From assembly GCF_028331445.1 (NCBI RefSeq), contig NZ_JAQMHX010000027.1, forward strand, positions 1-38,845: a stretch of 38,845 nt of DNA, read 5' to 3'. The translations under genes and the position numbers were made by a program. Below, one piece after another: positions 8,174 to 16,159 of this stretch (the first letter of the stretch is position 1; every line of letters begins with the position of its first letter). The notes beneath the pieces were generated by a model that was not told the origin of the DNA, made no database searches, and was given only the letters and a program-made list of their open reading frames with translations. This DNA comes from Candidatus Phyllobacterium onerii (GTDB lineage: Bacteria; Pseudomonadota; Alphaproteobacteria; Rhizobiales; Rhizobiaceae).

Positions 8174-9349
8174 TTAAACTCGGAAATCCAGCATTCGCCC
8201 GCGCAGTTGCCGGATGGTCTCGGCATCGGCATTGGCGAATGCAAAGCGCAGAAACTGAGTGTGTTTTTCGCCAAAATACTCGCCGGGAATACTGAGAATT
8301 CCGGCCTTTTTGGCGAGATGCTCCGCGACCTCGGTCGATGGCCGGTCTTCGAATGGATGGCGGATGAAGGCAAAATAAGCGCCCATTGCTTCGAGCTTCC
8401 AGCCCTCAAGACCTGTCATCACTTCGGACAGTGCCTTGGCGCGAGCTTCGATTTCCAACCGGTTACCCGCCCGCCATTCAACGAGCGCCGGTAAGGCCCG
8501 CGCCACGGCGCCTTGCGCCGCACGGGGAGCACAGATTTGCAAATTGTCCATGATCTTGGCGATCTCTTCGACGACATTTTCGCTGGTGGTCAGCGCGCCT
8601 AGCCGATGCCCCGGAATGCAGAAGGACTTCGAAAAGCTGTAGAGCTGGATCAAATTGTCCTGCCAGCCCTTCTCCCTCAAGAGACCATGCGGAGCGCCGA
8701 AGTCGTTGGGTAGGAAATCGCGGTAAGTTTCGTCCAGAATCAGCCAAAGTCCATTCTTCCGGCAGACATCGAAAATAGCTTTCAACTGTGCTGGCGGATA
8801 AACAGCACCCGTCGGATTGTTAGGTGTCACGAGAGCAATGGCGCGAACTCCAGGTGTCAGCGCACGTTCAACAGCATCCATCGTGGGAACGAAACCATTG
8901 GCAGAATCGCACACGATGAAGCCGGTTTTGATCCCCAACATCGATAGCGTCGTCTCATGATTGAAATAGAACGGATCGCTCATCAGCACCGTATCGCCCG
9001 CTGCCGCAACAGCCATCACTGCGCATATAAACGCTTGGTTGCAGCCCGACGTGATGTGGATGTTGCCGCCGGCAATCTCTGCACCATAGAGCTCGGACAC
9101 GTGTGCCGCATAGGCCTCGCGCAAAGCTGTTTCACCCTCGATTGCGCCATAGTTGGTGTAGGCAAGCGACGATGCGGCTTCGCCGAGCCAGCGCAGCATA
9201 TCCGGATGCGGCGGATAACCGGGAACGGCCTGAGACAGATCGATCAACGGGCCAAGGCTGCCATCATAGGATTTGCCCCATGCCTGCACAGCCGGTATGG
9301 GCGGGGGCGACAAGCGGGTGACAAGCGGGTTCAGTAAAGCAACAGTCAT
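8174..9349 (-). CDS. Class I/II pyridoxal-phosphate aminotransferase
   Basis: The product is a 391-residue fold-type I aminotransferase, cytosolic, without a signal sequence. Typical residues are TPNNPTG (Asn178), LDETYRDF (Asp206, Tyr209), SFSKSFCIPGHRLGAL with the Schiff-base Lys241 and the PLP-phosphate Arg249, and a late FLRFAFAN with the substrate-carboxylate Arg. It moves an amino group between an amino acid and a 2-oxo acid; the specific pair cannot be read from sequence. Ten bases separate it from the upstream LysR-type regulator gene on the same strand, so the two are probably co-transcribed. Its place between ggt and an agmatinase-family gene suggests amino-acid catabolism. Confidence 0.92.
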   Translation of the reverse strand: MTVALLNPLVTRLSPPPIPAVQAWGKSYDGSLGPLIDLSQAVPGYPPHPDMLRWLGEAASSLAYTNYGAIEGETALREAYAAHVSELYGAEIAGGNIHITSGCNQAFICAVMAVAAAGDTVLMSDPFYFNHETTLSMLGIKTGFIVCDSANGFVPTMDAVERALTPGVRAIALVTPNNPTGAVYPPAQLKAIFDVCRKNGLWLILDETYRDFLPNDFGAPHGLLREKGWQDNLIQLYSFSKSFCIPGHRLGALTTSENVVEEIAKIMDNLQICAPRAAQGAVARALPALVEWRAGNRLEIEARAKALSEVMTGLEGWKLEAMGAYFAFIRHPFEDRPSTEVAEHLAKKAGILSIPGEYFGEKHTQFLRFAFANADAETIRQLRGRMLDFRV

Positions 9350-9358
9350 CGGAATGTC

Positions 9359-10405
9359 CTAGCGAATATCAATTTTTGCGCGGCGTTTCAGCGCGCGATC
9401 CAGCCGTTTCGGGCGTGTCGTCGGGATGGATGGAGGGGTGGCCAGACGTTCTTGCGCACTGACCTTCCCATTGCGCGGGCGGATGATACGGCGCGCTGAA
9501 GTTTGCGGTTCGGTGATCGTATCTGTCTCCAGCGAGGCAAACAGCCAATCGATAAAAACCTTGACGATGGGTGCGTTGCGCACCTCATTGCGGCAGGCGA
9601 CGTAGAAGGCGTTGTTTGCCGGCACGGTTAGGTCAAATGGGACGATCAATTCACCTTTGGCAATGAGATGGCTGGCGGTAATTGTGTCGCCCAGCGCAAC
9701 GCCTTGGCTGTAAACAGCCGCTTCCGTCGAAAGGCGCGCATCGCTCATGAAATGCTGCGCGCCACGGGCATGCTCGGTTGCGTCGGCTGCCGCCAGCCAA
9801 GTGTTCCATTCCCGTCCATCATCGCCGTGCAGAAGCACGTGATTACGCAGATCGCGCACGGAGCGAAGAGGTCGCATGTTAAGCAGCGTTGGACTTGCGA
9901 CAGGAAACAGCTTCAGTGTCGTCCAAAGCCTTATCCAACAGTCGGCCCAATTGCCATGACCATAAAGCACGCAGACATCGACATCCGACGAGTGCAGATG
10001 ATCTGACTCGTTCGACGCAATCAGCGTCAGTCTGATATCCGGATATTGCTCGGTAAACTGGTTCATCCGGGGAATGAGCCACAGTGAAAGCAGCGCCGGC
10101 ACGCAGGTCACCGTGAGTTCGCCGCTAGTCGTCGGACGCTTGATCAGTGCAGTTGTCGCAGCGATATCCTCGAATGCTTTTGATACCGTCGGCAAGAGGA
10201 GCGCCCCTTGCGGCGTGAGCTTGAGACGTTGGGCGCCACGTTCGAACAGCTGGACGTCAAGAGTAGCCTCCAGCGCTTTTATCTGATGGCTGATTGCGCC
10301 GTGTGTAACATGAAGTTCACGCGCTGCAGCAGTCACGGAGCCATGTCGCGCAGTCGCCTCGAAGGCGCGCAACGGGTTCAGTGGGGGCAGGCGACCTTGC
10401 GTCAT
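9359..10405 (-). CDS. LysR-family transcriptional regulator (GcvA-like) with basic tail
   Basis: The product is a 348-residue LysR regulator. The N-terminal winged HTH spans about residues 8-66, with HVTHGAISHQIKALE as the recognition part, and resembles the GcvA/AmpR/DsdC branch. The ligand-binding domain follows (LTVTCVPALLSLWLIPRM...). Unusually, about 45 residues beyond the normal LysR end (near 300) are rich in Arg, Lys and Pro. The gene is divergent from the ureohydrolase operon across a 211-base gap, the classic layout for a LysR protein controlling its neighbour, and it also leads the aminotransferase gene. The regulated metabolite is unknown. Confidence 0.92.
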   Translation of the reverse strand: MTQGRLPPLNPLRAFEATARHGSVTAAARELHVTHGAISHQIKALEATLDVQLFERGAQRLKLTPQGALLLPTVSKAFEDIAATTALIKRPTTSGELTVTCVPALLSLWLIPRMNQFTEQYPDIRLTLIASNESDHLHSSDVDVCVLYGHGNWADCWIRLWTTLKLFPVASPTLLNMRPLRSVRDLRNHVLLHGDDGREWNTWLAAADATEHARGAQHFMSDARLSTEAAVYSQGVALGDTITASHLIAKGELIVPFDLTVPANNAFYVACRNEVRNAPIVKVFIDWLFASLETDTITEPQTSARRIIRPRNGKVSAQERLATPPSIPTTRPKRLDRALKRRAKIDIR

Positions 10406-10616
10406 AGAATTTCACTAGCTGGCAATTGTCGGAAAGTCATGTGAGATTTATTCACACAATAAGCTATAACAATGTCAATTGCTTTTCTATGCCTTTTGCA
10501 ACGATAATACGTCCAACGAGGCAAAATGCCCGGGGAACAGACAACGACGGATATCTACCAGCAACACATGCCGAATCCGTTTATCCCCGCGCACTTACTG
10601 TATTGGGATATTTGTC
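10406..10616. promoter_or_regulatory. Divergent promoter region, LysR gene / ureohydrolase operon
   Basis: This 211-base AT-rich spacer must carry the promoters of the leftward regulator gene and the rightward catabolic operon. An inverted repeat, TGTGA-N7-TCACA (10440-10456), lies close to the regulator start. It resembles a CRP site, but the spacer is 7 instead of 6, so a LysR or other operator is as likely. Confidence 0.45.
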
Positions 10617-11678
10617 ATGGCATCTTGGGATGAGAAAAAGCTGAACGAACTGCGCGCGAAATATGGTGAGAGCCACGGCGGTGAGTTGTTTGATCCGACA
10701 TTCCGCAAGGTCGCAGACAAGATCTTTTCAAAAAGCGGTACGCGCCTTGCACCATATTCGGGCATGCCAACCTTTTTGACCGCCCCTCACATGCCGGTTG
10801 ATTCCAGCAATCCCGATTTTGGCAACCTCCAGGTCGCTATGGTTGGTGTGCCGATGGACCTTGGCGTCACTAATCGCACTGGCTCGCGTTTCGGCCCTCG
10901 AGCGCTCCGGACCATCGAGCGCATCGGCCCGTACAATCATGTTCTTGAATGCGCGCCGGTGTTTGACCTGCGCGTTGCCGATATTGGCGACGTGCCTTTT
11001 GCCAGCCGCTACAGGCTCGAGCAGAGCCATGATGACATCGAACGTCGCATCAACCAGATCGTCGAGGCCGGCGTTGTACCGCTTTCAGTAGGCGGCGATC
11101 ATTCGATTACCCATCCCATCATGAAGGCCGTCGGCAAGAAGCGCCCGGTTGGCATGATCCATATCGACGCTCACTGCGATACGGGTGGCGCCTTCGACCA
11201 GACAAAATTCCATCATGGCGGTCCCTTCCGCAATGCGGTCCTAGACGGTGTCCTCGATCCGAGCCGTACGATCCAGATCGGCATTCGCGGCTCGGCGGAG
11301 TATCTCTGGGAGTTCTCCTACGAATCCGGAATGACCGTTATTCATGCGGAAGAAGTAACCGGCCTCGGCATACCTGCTATTATCGAAAAGGCTCGAAAAA
11401 TCGTCGGCGACGGTCCGACCTACCTTTCCTTTGATATCGACAGTCTTGACCCAAGTTTCGCGCCGGGAACCGGCACCCCTGAAGTCGGCGGTCTGACGAC
11501 GCGCGAAGTCCTTGAGCTTATTCGCGGTCTCAAGGGCATCAATCTTGTTGGCGGTGACGTCGTGGAAGTCGCGCCACAGTATGATGCGACGACGAACACA
11601 GCCCATGCGGGTGCTCAGGTGCTGTTCGAAATCCTTAGTCTGATGGTGTTCAGCCCGTTCGTTCAGGGCAAGCGCTGA
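10617..11678 (+). CDS. Agmatinase-family ureohydrolase
   Basis: The product is a 353-residue manganese ureohydrolase (arginase/agmatinase superfamily) that splits a guanidino group into urea and an amine. Metal ligands are all present: His162 in GGDHS, Asp184/His186/Asp188 in HIDAHCD, and Asp273/Asp275 in SFDIDSLDP. It is longer than E. coli SpeB (about 306), with the extra length at the N-terminus. The frame is open to 10479, but the family-like start is ATG 10617 (MASWDEKK); its ribosome site (GGGAT) is weak. Candidate substrates are agmatine, 4-guanidinobutyrate or 3-guanidinopropionate. The neighbouring DavA-like amidase and amino-acid importers make guanidinobutyrate a serious alternative to agmatine. 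It is the first gene of the rightward block. Confidence 0.9.
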   Translation: MASWDEKKLNELRAKYGESHGGELFDPTFRKVADKIFSKSGTRLAPYSGMPTFLTAPHMPVDSSNPDFGNLQVAMVGVPMDLGVTNRTGSRFGPRALRTIERIGPYNHVLECAPVFDLRVADIGDVPFASRYRLEQSHDDIERRINQIVEAGVVPLSVGGDHSITHPIMKAVGKKRPVGMIHIDAHCDTGGAFDQTKFHHGGPFRNAVLDGVLDPSRTIQIGIRGSAEYLWEFSYESGMTVIHAEEVTGLGIPAIIEKARKIVGDGPTYLSFDIDSLDPSFAPGTGTPEVGGLTTREVLELIRGLKGINLVGGDVVEVAPQYDATTNTAHAGAQVLFEILSLMVFSPFVQGKR

Positions 11679-11761
11679 TGCAGCCAGAACCATGATGAGG
11701 CGATAGATGGCATAAAGCCGGATTGTCCTCATCAATCACAATAACAACGAAGGGGAATAAA

Positions 11762-12559
11762 ATGACAATCTACAAGACACTGCGATCATCCTTTGCCGCC
11801 CTGCTAATGATCAGCGGCACGAGCATAGGTGTTGCCAATGCCGATGCGATCGATGACATCACCAAGGCGGGCGTCCTCAATGTCGGCGTTTTTGCCGACT
11901 TCCCGCCCTTCTCTTCCGCCAGCGCCGACATGACGCTTAAAGGCTATGATATGGATGTGGCCCAGGCACTAGCCGATGCGTTGAAGGTAAAGCTTGTTCC
12001 AGTCAGCGTTACTGGACAGAACCGCATCCCCTATTTGACCGAGCACCGCGTCGATCTGCTTATGAGCGTCGGTTATAGCAAGGAACGCGAGCAGGTCATC
12101 GACTTTGCAGCCGCCTACGCGCCCTATTACATTGCCGTCATCGGTCCGAAGGCCCTTGAAGTGAAGGGTAAGGACGACCTTGCCGGCAAGAGCATTGCCG
12201 TAAATCGTGGCACCTTGGAAGACACTTCGCTCACAGAGGTGGTTCCAGCGTCAGCCGACGTCAAGCGCTTCGACAATTACAACTCAGTGATCCAGGCTTT
12301 CATTTCCGGTCAGACTCAACTGATGGTGGTCGGCAATGACGTCGGTGCGCAGGTTCTTGCACGTCAGGAAGCTCTGGCTCCCGAGCAGAAATTCCAGCTG
12401 CTGACATCGCCGTCGCACATTGCCCTCAATAAGAAGGAAGATCGTCTCAAGCAGGCCATCAACGACACGGTGGCCAAGATGCTGAGCGATGGCAGCCTTA
12501 ACAAGAGCTCGGAAGCCTGGCTGAAGACACCGCTCAATCCTGAAAACCTCAAGGATTGA
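11762..12559 (+). CDS. Polar amino-acid ABC importer, periplasmic binding protein
   Basis: The product is a 265-residue family 3 solute-binding protein with a Sec signal peptide cleaved near VANADA (about residue 26). The mature start (DDITKAGVLNVGVFADFPPFSS) and the GYDMDVAQALADAL segment are typical of the HisJ/GlnH group; RVDLLMSVGYSKEREQVIDF and GKSIAVNRGTLED follow. ATG 11762 is chosen because AAGGGGA lies just upstream and the signal peptide then has normal length. It lies 83 bases after the ureohydrolase gene and 3 bases before two permease genes. The ligand is probably a basic or guanidino amino acid or a related amine, inferred only from the neighbours. Confidence 0.9.
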   Translation: MTIYKTLRSSFAALLMISGTSIGVANADAIDDITKAGVLNVGVFADFPPFSSASADMTLKGYDMDVAQALADALKVKLVPVSVTGQNRIPYLTEHRVDLLMSVGYSKEREQVIDFAAAYAPYYIAVIGPKALEVKGKDDLAGKSIAVNRGTLEDTSLTEVVPASADVKRFDNYNSVIQAFISGQTQLMVVGNDVGAQVLARQEALAPEQKFQLLTSPSHIALNKKEDRLKQAINDTVAKMLSDGSLNKSSEAWLKTPLNPENLKD

Positions 12560-12562
12560 TCT

Positions 12563-13231
12563 GTGGGCTATGCGCTCGACTTTGGCTGGCTAAATGGCGC
12601 GATCGGCATGATCGCCAGCGGCGCGGCGATGACGATCTTTCTGATCGCTGTCACCACGGTTGCTGGCGTCATCCTGAGCATATTCGGGGCCGCGGCCAAG
12701 CGCAGCCGCTATCCCATCTTGCGCAAGGCCGTCGGGGCTTATGTCGAGCTCATTCGCAATACGCCATTTCTGGTGCAGCTCTTCTTCATTTTCTTCGGGC
12801 TACCGCGGTTTGGCATTCGTCTTGATCCGGTCGTTGCCGCCATGCTGGCTATGACGCTGAACATGACCGCCTATACCACCGAGATCGTTGGTTCGGGGCT
12901 CGACGCCGTACCCAAAGGTCAGAGGGAGGCTGCTGCGGCGTTGGGTCTGCCGACGTGGCTCGTATTCATCAAGATCGTGCTGCCGCAGGCGCTGAAAGTC
13001 ATTTTCCCGGCGCTGACCAGCCAGATCATCATCATGATGCTGGAGTCGTCAGTTGTTTCGCAGATTGCGGTGCGCGAGCTCACCTACGAGGCGGACATGC
13101 TGCAGGCGCGAACTTTCCGCGCTTTCGAAACCTATTTCATCGTGACCTTGGTGTATCTCGGAATGAGCATCGGCCTTCGCCGTTTGTTGTTTGCTGGGGG
13201 ACGACGCGCGATCGCCGGAGGCATGGCATGA
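12563..13231 (+). CDS. Polar amino-acid ABC importer permease (first)
   Basis: The product is a 222-residue HisM/GlnP-type inner-membrane permease. It shows several hydrophobic segments, LIRNTPFLVQLFFIFFGLP (the family's conserved motif) and the EAA loop in VPKGQREAAAALGLPTWLVF. Translation probably starts at GTG 12563, with AAGGA seven bases upstream, only 3 bases after the binding-protein stop. Its last codons overlap the start of the next permease gene by four bases, ATGA. The two permeases should form a heterodimer. No ATPase gene belongs to this group, so an ATPase must be supplied in trans. Confidence 0.9.
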   Translation: MGYALDFGWLNGAIGMIASGAAMTIFLIAVTTVAGVILSIFGAAAKRSRYPILRKAVGAYVELIRNTPFLVQLFFIFFGLPRFGIRLDPVVAAMLAMTLNMTAYTTEIVGSGLDAVPKGQREAAAALGLPTWLVFIKIVLPQALKVIFPALTSQIIIMMLESSVVSQIAVRELTYEADMLQARTFRAFETYFIVTLVYLGMSIGLRRLLFAGGRRAIAGGMA

Positions 13232-13878
13232 TCGAGTTCACTTTCTGGGACATCGTGCGCAATCTCCTGCTGGCTGCCCGCTGGACGGTCTTGCTTTCCA
13301 TCGTCGCCTTCGCGGGCGGTGCCATTGCAGGCGTGGCTATCCTTCTGATGCGAATTTCCAAGCGACGCTGGCTGCGTCGCGCTGCCGAATACTACATCGG
13401 GCTCTTCCAAGGCACGCCCCTGCTGATGCAGTTGTTCCTATTGTTCTTCGGCCTGCCGTTGCTGGGCTTCCGTATTGAAGCGTGGACGGCCGCAGTCCTT
13501 GGGCTGACGCTCTGTGCGAGTGCCTACCTCGCCGAAATCTGGCGCGGCGGCGTGCAGTCATTGCCAAGCGGCCAGTGGGATGCGGGCAGCAGCCTCGGCT
13601 TGCATTACGTAGCGCAGCTGCGCCTCATCATCCTGCCGCAAGCGTTCGCCATCACCCGCGCGCCTACGGTGGGCTTTCTGGTCCAGCTTATCAAGAGCAC
13701 GGCACTAACCTCAATCATTGGTTTTGAGGAGTTGGTGCGCACGTCGAATGCAATCAACAATGCCACGTTCGAACCTTTCACGGTCTATGGATTGGTAGCG
13801 CTAATCTATTTTGTTCTGTGCTACCCGCTGACACGCTATACAAAGATATTGGAGCTCCGAACCGCTCGTCAGCATTGA
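13228..13878 (+). CDS. Polar amino-acid ABC importer permease (second)
   Basis: The product is a 216-residue HisQ/GlnP-type permease with the conserved GLFQGTPLLMQLFLLFFGLP segment and the EAA loop LPSGQWDAGSSLGLHYVAQ, in which the usual EAA is replaced by DAG. ATG 13228 overlaps the TGA of the preceding permease (ATGA), indicating translational coupling. The frame stays open far upstream to 12955, but that part is only antiphase reading of the first permease. A 6-bp hairpin, GCCAGT-AA-ACTGGC (13919-13932), lies between this gene and the next binding-protein gene. Confidence 0.88.
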   Translation: MIEFTFWDIVRNLLLAARWTVLLSIVAFAGGAIAGVAILLMRISKRRWLRRAAEYYIGLFQGTPLLMQLFLLFFGLPLLGFRIEAWTAAVLGLTLCASAYLAEIWRGGVQSLPSGQWDAGSSLGLHYVAQLRLIILPQAFAITRAPTVGFLVQLIKSTALTSIIGFEELVRTSNAINNATFEPFTVYGLVALIYFVLCYPLTRYTKILELRTARQH

Positions 13879-13918
13879 ATGACAGCCGAACATTAGACAA
13901 AAACAGAAGTGGGAATCG

Positions 13919-13932
13919 GCCAGTAAACTGGC
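13919..13932 (+). other. Short intercistronic hairpin
   Basis: GCCAGT and ACTGGC form a perfect 6-bp stem with a 2-base centre and TTT right after it, 23 bases before the next start codon. It may be a weak pause or processing site, or simply a short palindrome. Confidence 0.3.
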
Positions 13933-13954
13933 TTTCAAAAAGGAGATACGACAA

Positions 13955-15043
13955 ATGGACACTTTTCTGAAGACGAGCGTCAGTCGCCGCACGGTGCTCG
14001 GCGCTGGCGTGTTGGGTGCCGCAGTTCTGGCAATGCCAAACATCCTGCGCGCGCAGGACAAATCGCTGAAGGTTGGCGTCTATGGCGGCTACTTCAAGGA
14101 TTCGTTCGACAAGAACATCTTTCCGGAATTCACCAAAGCAACCGGCATCGCTATCGAATCCGTGGCCGAGCCGACAGGAGAAGCGTGGCTGGTCCAACTT
14201 GAGCAAGCCGCGAAGGCTGGTGCCGCACCTGCCGACGTTTCGATGATGTCGCAGGTCGCCATGCTGAAAGGTCAGACGACCAAACTTTGGACGCCGCTCG
14301 ATTTGGCAAAGATTCCGAATTCAAAGAACCTCATTGACCGCTTCGTCAACAAGTACCCGGATGGTTCCATCGCTGGAATCGGCGCGGTCTCATGGTACAT
14401 CACGCTCGTTACCAACACCGATGTCTACAAAGAGGCGCCCACATCATGGGCTGCTTTCTGGGACAAGGCCAACGCCGACAAACTTGGTTTGCTCGCTCTG
14501 GTATCAAATTCGTTCCTGCTGGAAGTAACTGCAAAAACATTCTTTGGCAGCACCAACGCCCTCGACACCGAAGAAGGCCTGTTGAAGGCCTTCGACAAGC
14601 TGGCCGAGGTCAAGCCGAATGTCCGTCTCTGGTACCGCGATGAAGCGCAGTTTGAACAGTCGCTGAAGTCGGGCGAAATTCCGATGGGTCAGTACTACCA
14701 CGATGTGACGGGCCTCGCTGCCTCCGAGGGTCATCCGGTTCGATCCACCTTCCCCAAGGAAGGCGGCGTTCAGGACTCCGGCTGCTGGGCTCTGTCGCGC
14801 GCATCGAAGAAAGTCGACGAAGCACATATTTTCATCGACTACATGAGCCAACCTGCCATTCAGGCGACACTGTCGCGCAAGGTTGGTACTTCTCCGACAG
14901 TGAAACGCGAACTGCTCGATCTGAGCGACAAGGAATTCGCAGCGGTATCTTCCGATATCGAGCCGATCATTCCGCGCTATGACCTCTACACAACCAAGTC
15001 CGACTGGCTGAACCAGAAATGGACTGAGCTGATCGTCGGTTAG
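13955..15043 (+). CDS. Polyamine-type ABC importer, periplasmic binding protein
   Basis: The product is a 362-residue extracellular solute-binding protein of the PotD/PotF-like class. The N-terminus holds a twin-arginine motif (SRRTVLG, residues 9-15) before a hydrophobic stretch, so Tat export is likely, with cleavage near LRAQD (residue 31). The mature part starts KSLKVGVYGGYFKDSFDKNI and later has GAVSWYITLVTNTD, typical of this class. AAGGAG lies 12 bases upstream of the ATG. It is the first gene of a complete binding protein-ATPase-permease-permease importer. The ligand is likely a polyamine or related cation, or another small organic acid or amine that this broad family can bind. Confidence 0.88.
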   Translation: MDTFLKTSVSRRTVLGAGVLGAAVLAMPNILRAQDKSLKVGVYGGYFKDSFDKNIFPEFTKATGIAIESVAEPTGEAWLVQLEQAAKAGAAPADVSMMSQVAMLKGQTTKLWTPLDLAKIPNSKNLIDRFVNKYPDGSIAGIGAVSWYITLVTNTDVYKEAPTSWAAFWDKANADKLGLLALVSNSFLLEVTAKTFFGSTNALDTEEGLLKAFDKLAEVKPNVRLWYRDEAQFEQSLKSGEIPMGQYYHDVTGLAASEGHPVRSTFPKEGGVQDSGCWALSRASKKVDEAHIFIDYMSQPAIQATLSRKVGTSPTVKRELLDLSDKEFAAVSSDIEPIIPRYDLYTTKSDWLNQKWTELIVG

Positions 15044-15053
15044 TACCCGGTGC

Positions 15054-15090
15054 GGCCCCATCCTTTTGCTTTGCCGCGAGGGGTGGGGCC
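15054..15090 (+). terminator. Intercistronic hairpin after the binding-protein gene
   Basis: GGCCCCATCC (15054-15063) pairs with GGGTGGGGCC (15081-15090) over 10 bp with one G-U pair, just after the binding-protein stop. No U-tract follows. As with the ugpB hairpin in this window, it probably stabilises or partly separates the binding-protein message from the downstream ATPase and permease message. Confidence 0.6.
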
Positions 15091-15121
15091 CCCAAAACAC
15101 AACCAAAGAGACGGGGGACTT

Positions 15122-16159
15122 ATGTCCGGACTGGTTTTGAACAATGTCACCAAGCAATTCGGGGCATTCACAGCGGTCGACGATGTGCATCTGTCGGTGC
15201 CGCACGGTACCTTTGTTTGCCTGCTTGGACCATCCGGTTGCGGCAAGACCACGCTGTTGCGCATGATCGCCGGACTTGAAGACCCCACGAATGGCACTAT
15301 CCTGCTCGACGGAGCCGATATTACGGACGTCCCGACGCACAAGCGGAATCTTGGAATGGTGTTTCAATCGTTGGCGCTGTTTCCGCATCTGAGTGTCGGC
15401 GAGAACATCGCTTATCCGCTGCGCATCCGCGGGGCGGCTCGCGAAGAGCAGAAAAAGCGTGTCGACGAATTGCTCACCCTCATCCATTTGCCCGGTTATG
15501 GTGACCGGCCGGTGTCGAAGCTATCCGGTGGTCAACGTCAACGCGTTGCTATTGCCCGGGCTCTGGCGCTGTCGCCGAGGATATTCCTGCTCGACGAGCC
15601 ACTCTCGGCACTTGACGCAAAGTTGCGCGAAGCCATGCAAGTGGAACTACGGCAGCTTCAGCAAAAGCTCGGGATCACGACCATCGTCGTGACCCATGAT
15701 CAGCGCGAGGCGATGACCATGGCCGATACGGTTGTGGTCATGAATGGCGGGCATATCAGGCAAGCGGCCTCACCGATCGAAATTTACCGCAAGCCGGCCG
15801 ATACATTCGTTGCGGATTTCATCGGCTCCACCAACCTGATCGAAACCAAAGCGGACAATTCAGGAGCTGCAACAATGTTTGGGCACCGGGTAACCGGTCT
15901 TGCGCTCCCCGCCGGCGCACAGAAGGCCACGATTTCGGTCCGTCCCGAAGACGTGCATCTGACGGCACCCGGCAATGGTGCCATCGATGGAACAGTCACC
16001 TTCGTCCGCGATCTGGGTGGCACAATCGAAACGTTTGTCGAAGCGGGCGGCCAGCAGATCATTGCCGTTTCAACCCCACGCGAACGGCCCGAGGTTACTG
16101 CAGGCCAAGCGGTAGGTATCGTTCTGTCCCCCGATGTCTGCGTGGTGCTGAAGCAATGA
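15122..16159 (+). CDS. Polyamine-type ABC importer ATPase (PotA-like)
   Basis: The product is a 345-residue ATPase with Walker A GPSGCGKTT, Q-loop in MVFQSLALFPH, signature [15 protein letters not shown], Walker B IFLLDEPLSALDAK, a VTHDQ switch and a TOBE-like C-terminal domain with SVRPEDVHL. ATG 15122 has GGGGGA a few bases upstream. Its stop overlaps the next permease start (ATGA). It energises the permease pair encoded directly downstream. It is also the only intact ATPase in this block, so it could be asked whether it serves the ATPase-less importer upstream; PotA-type and HisP-type systems normally do not mix, which makes that unlikely. Confidence 0.92.
   Translation: MSGLVLNNVTKQFGAFTAVDDVHLSVPHGTFVCLLGPSGCGKTTLLRMIAGLEDPTNGTILLDGADITDVPTHKRNLGMVFQSLALFPHLSVGENIAYPLRIRGAAREEQKKRVDELLTLIHLPGYGDRPVSKLSGGQRQRVAIARALALSPRIFLLDEPLSALDAKLREAMQVELRQLQQKLGITTIVVTHDQREAMTMADTVVVMNGGHIRQAASPIEIYRKPADTFVADFIGSTNLIETKADNSGAATMFGHRVTGLALPAGAQKATISVRPEDVHLTAPGNGAIDGTVTFVRDLGGTIETFVEAGGQQIIAVSTPRERPEVTAGQAVGIVLSPDVCVVLKQ

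Noticed and set aside
10440..10456. CRP-like site TGTGA-N7-TCACA
   Set aside because: The spacer is 7 instead of 6 and CRP control is not typical of rhizobia; reported only as an inverted repeat.
14504..15487. Minus-strand open frame of 327 codons
   Set aside because: It runs antisense across the end of a binding-protein gene and the start of an ATPase gene, both certain.
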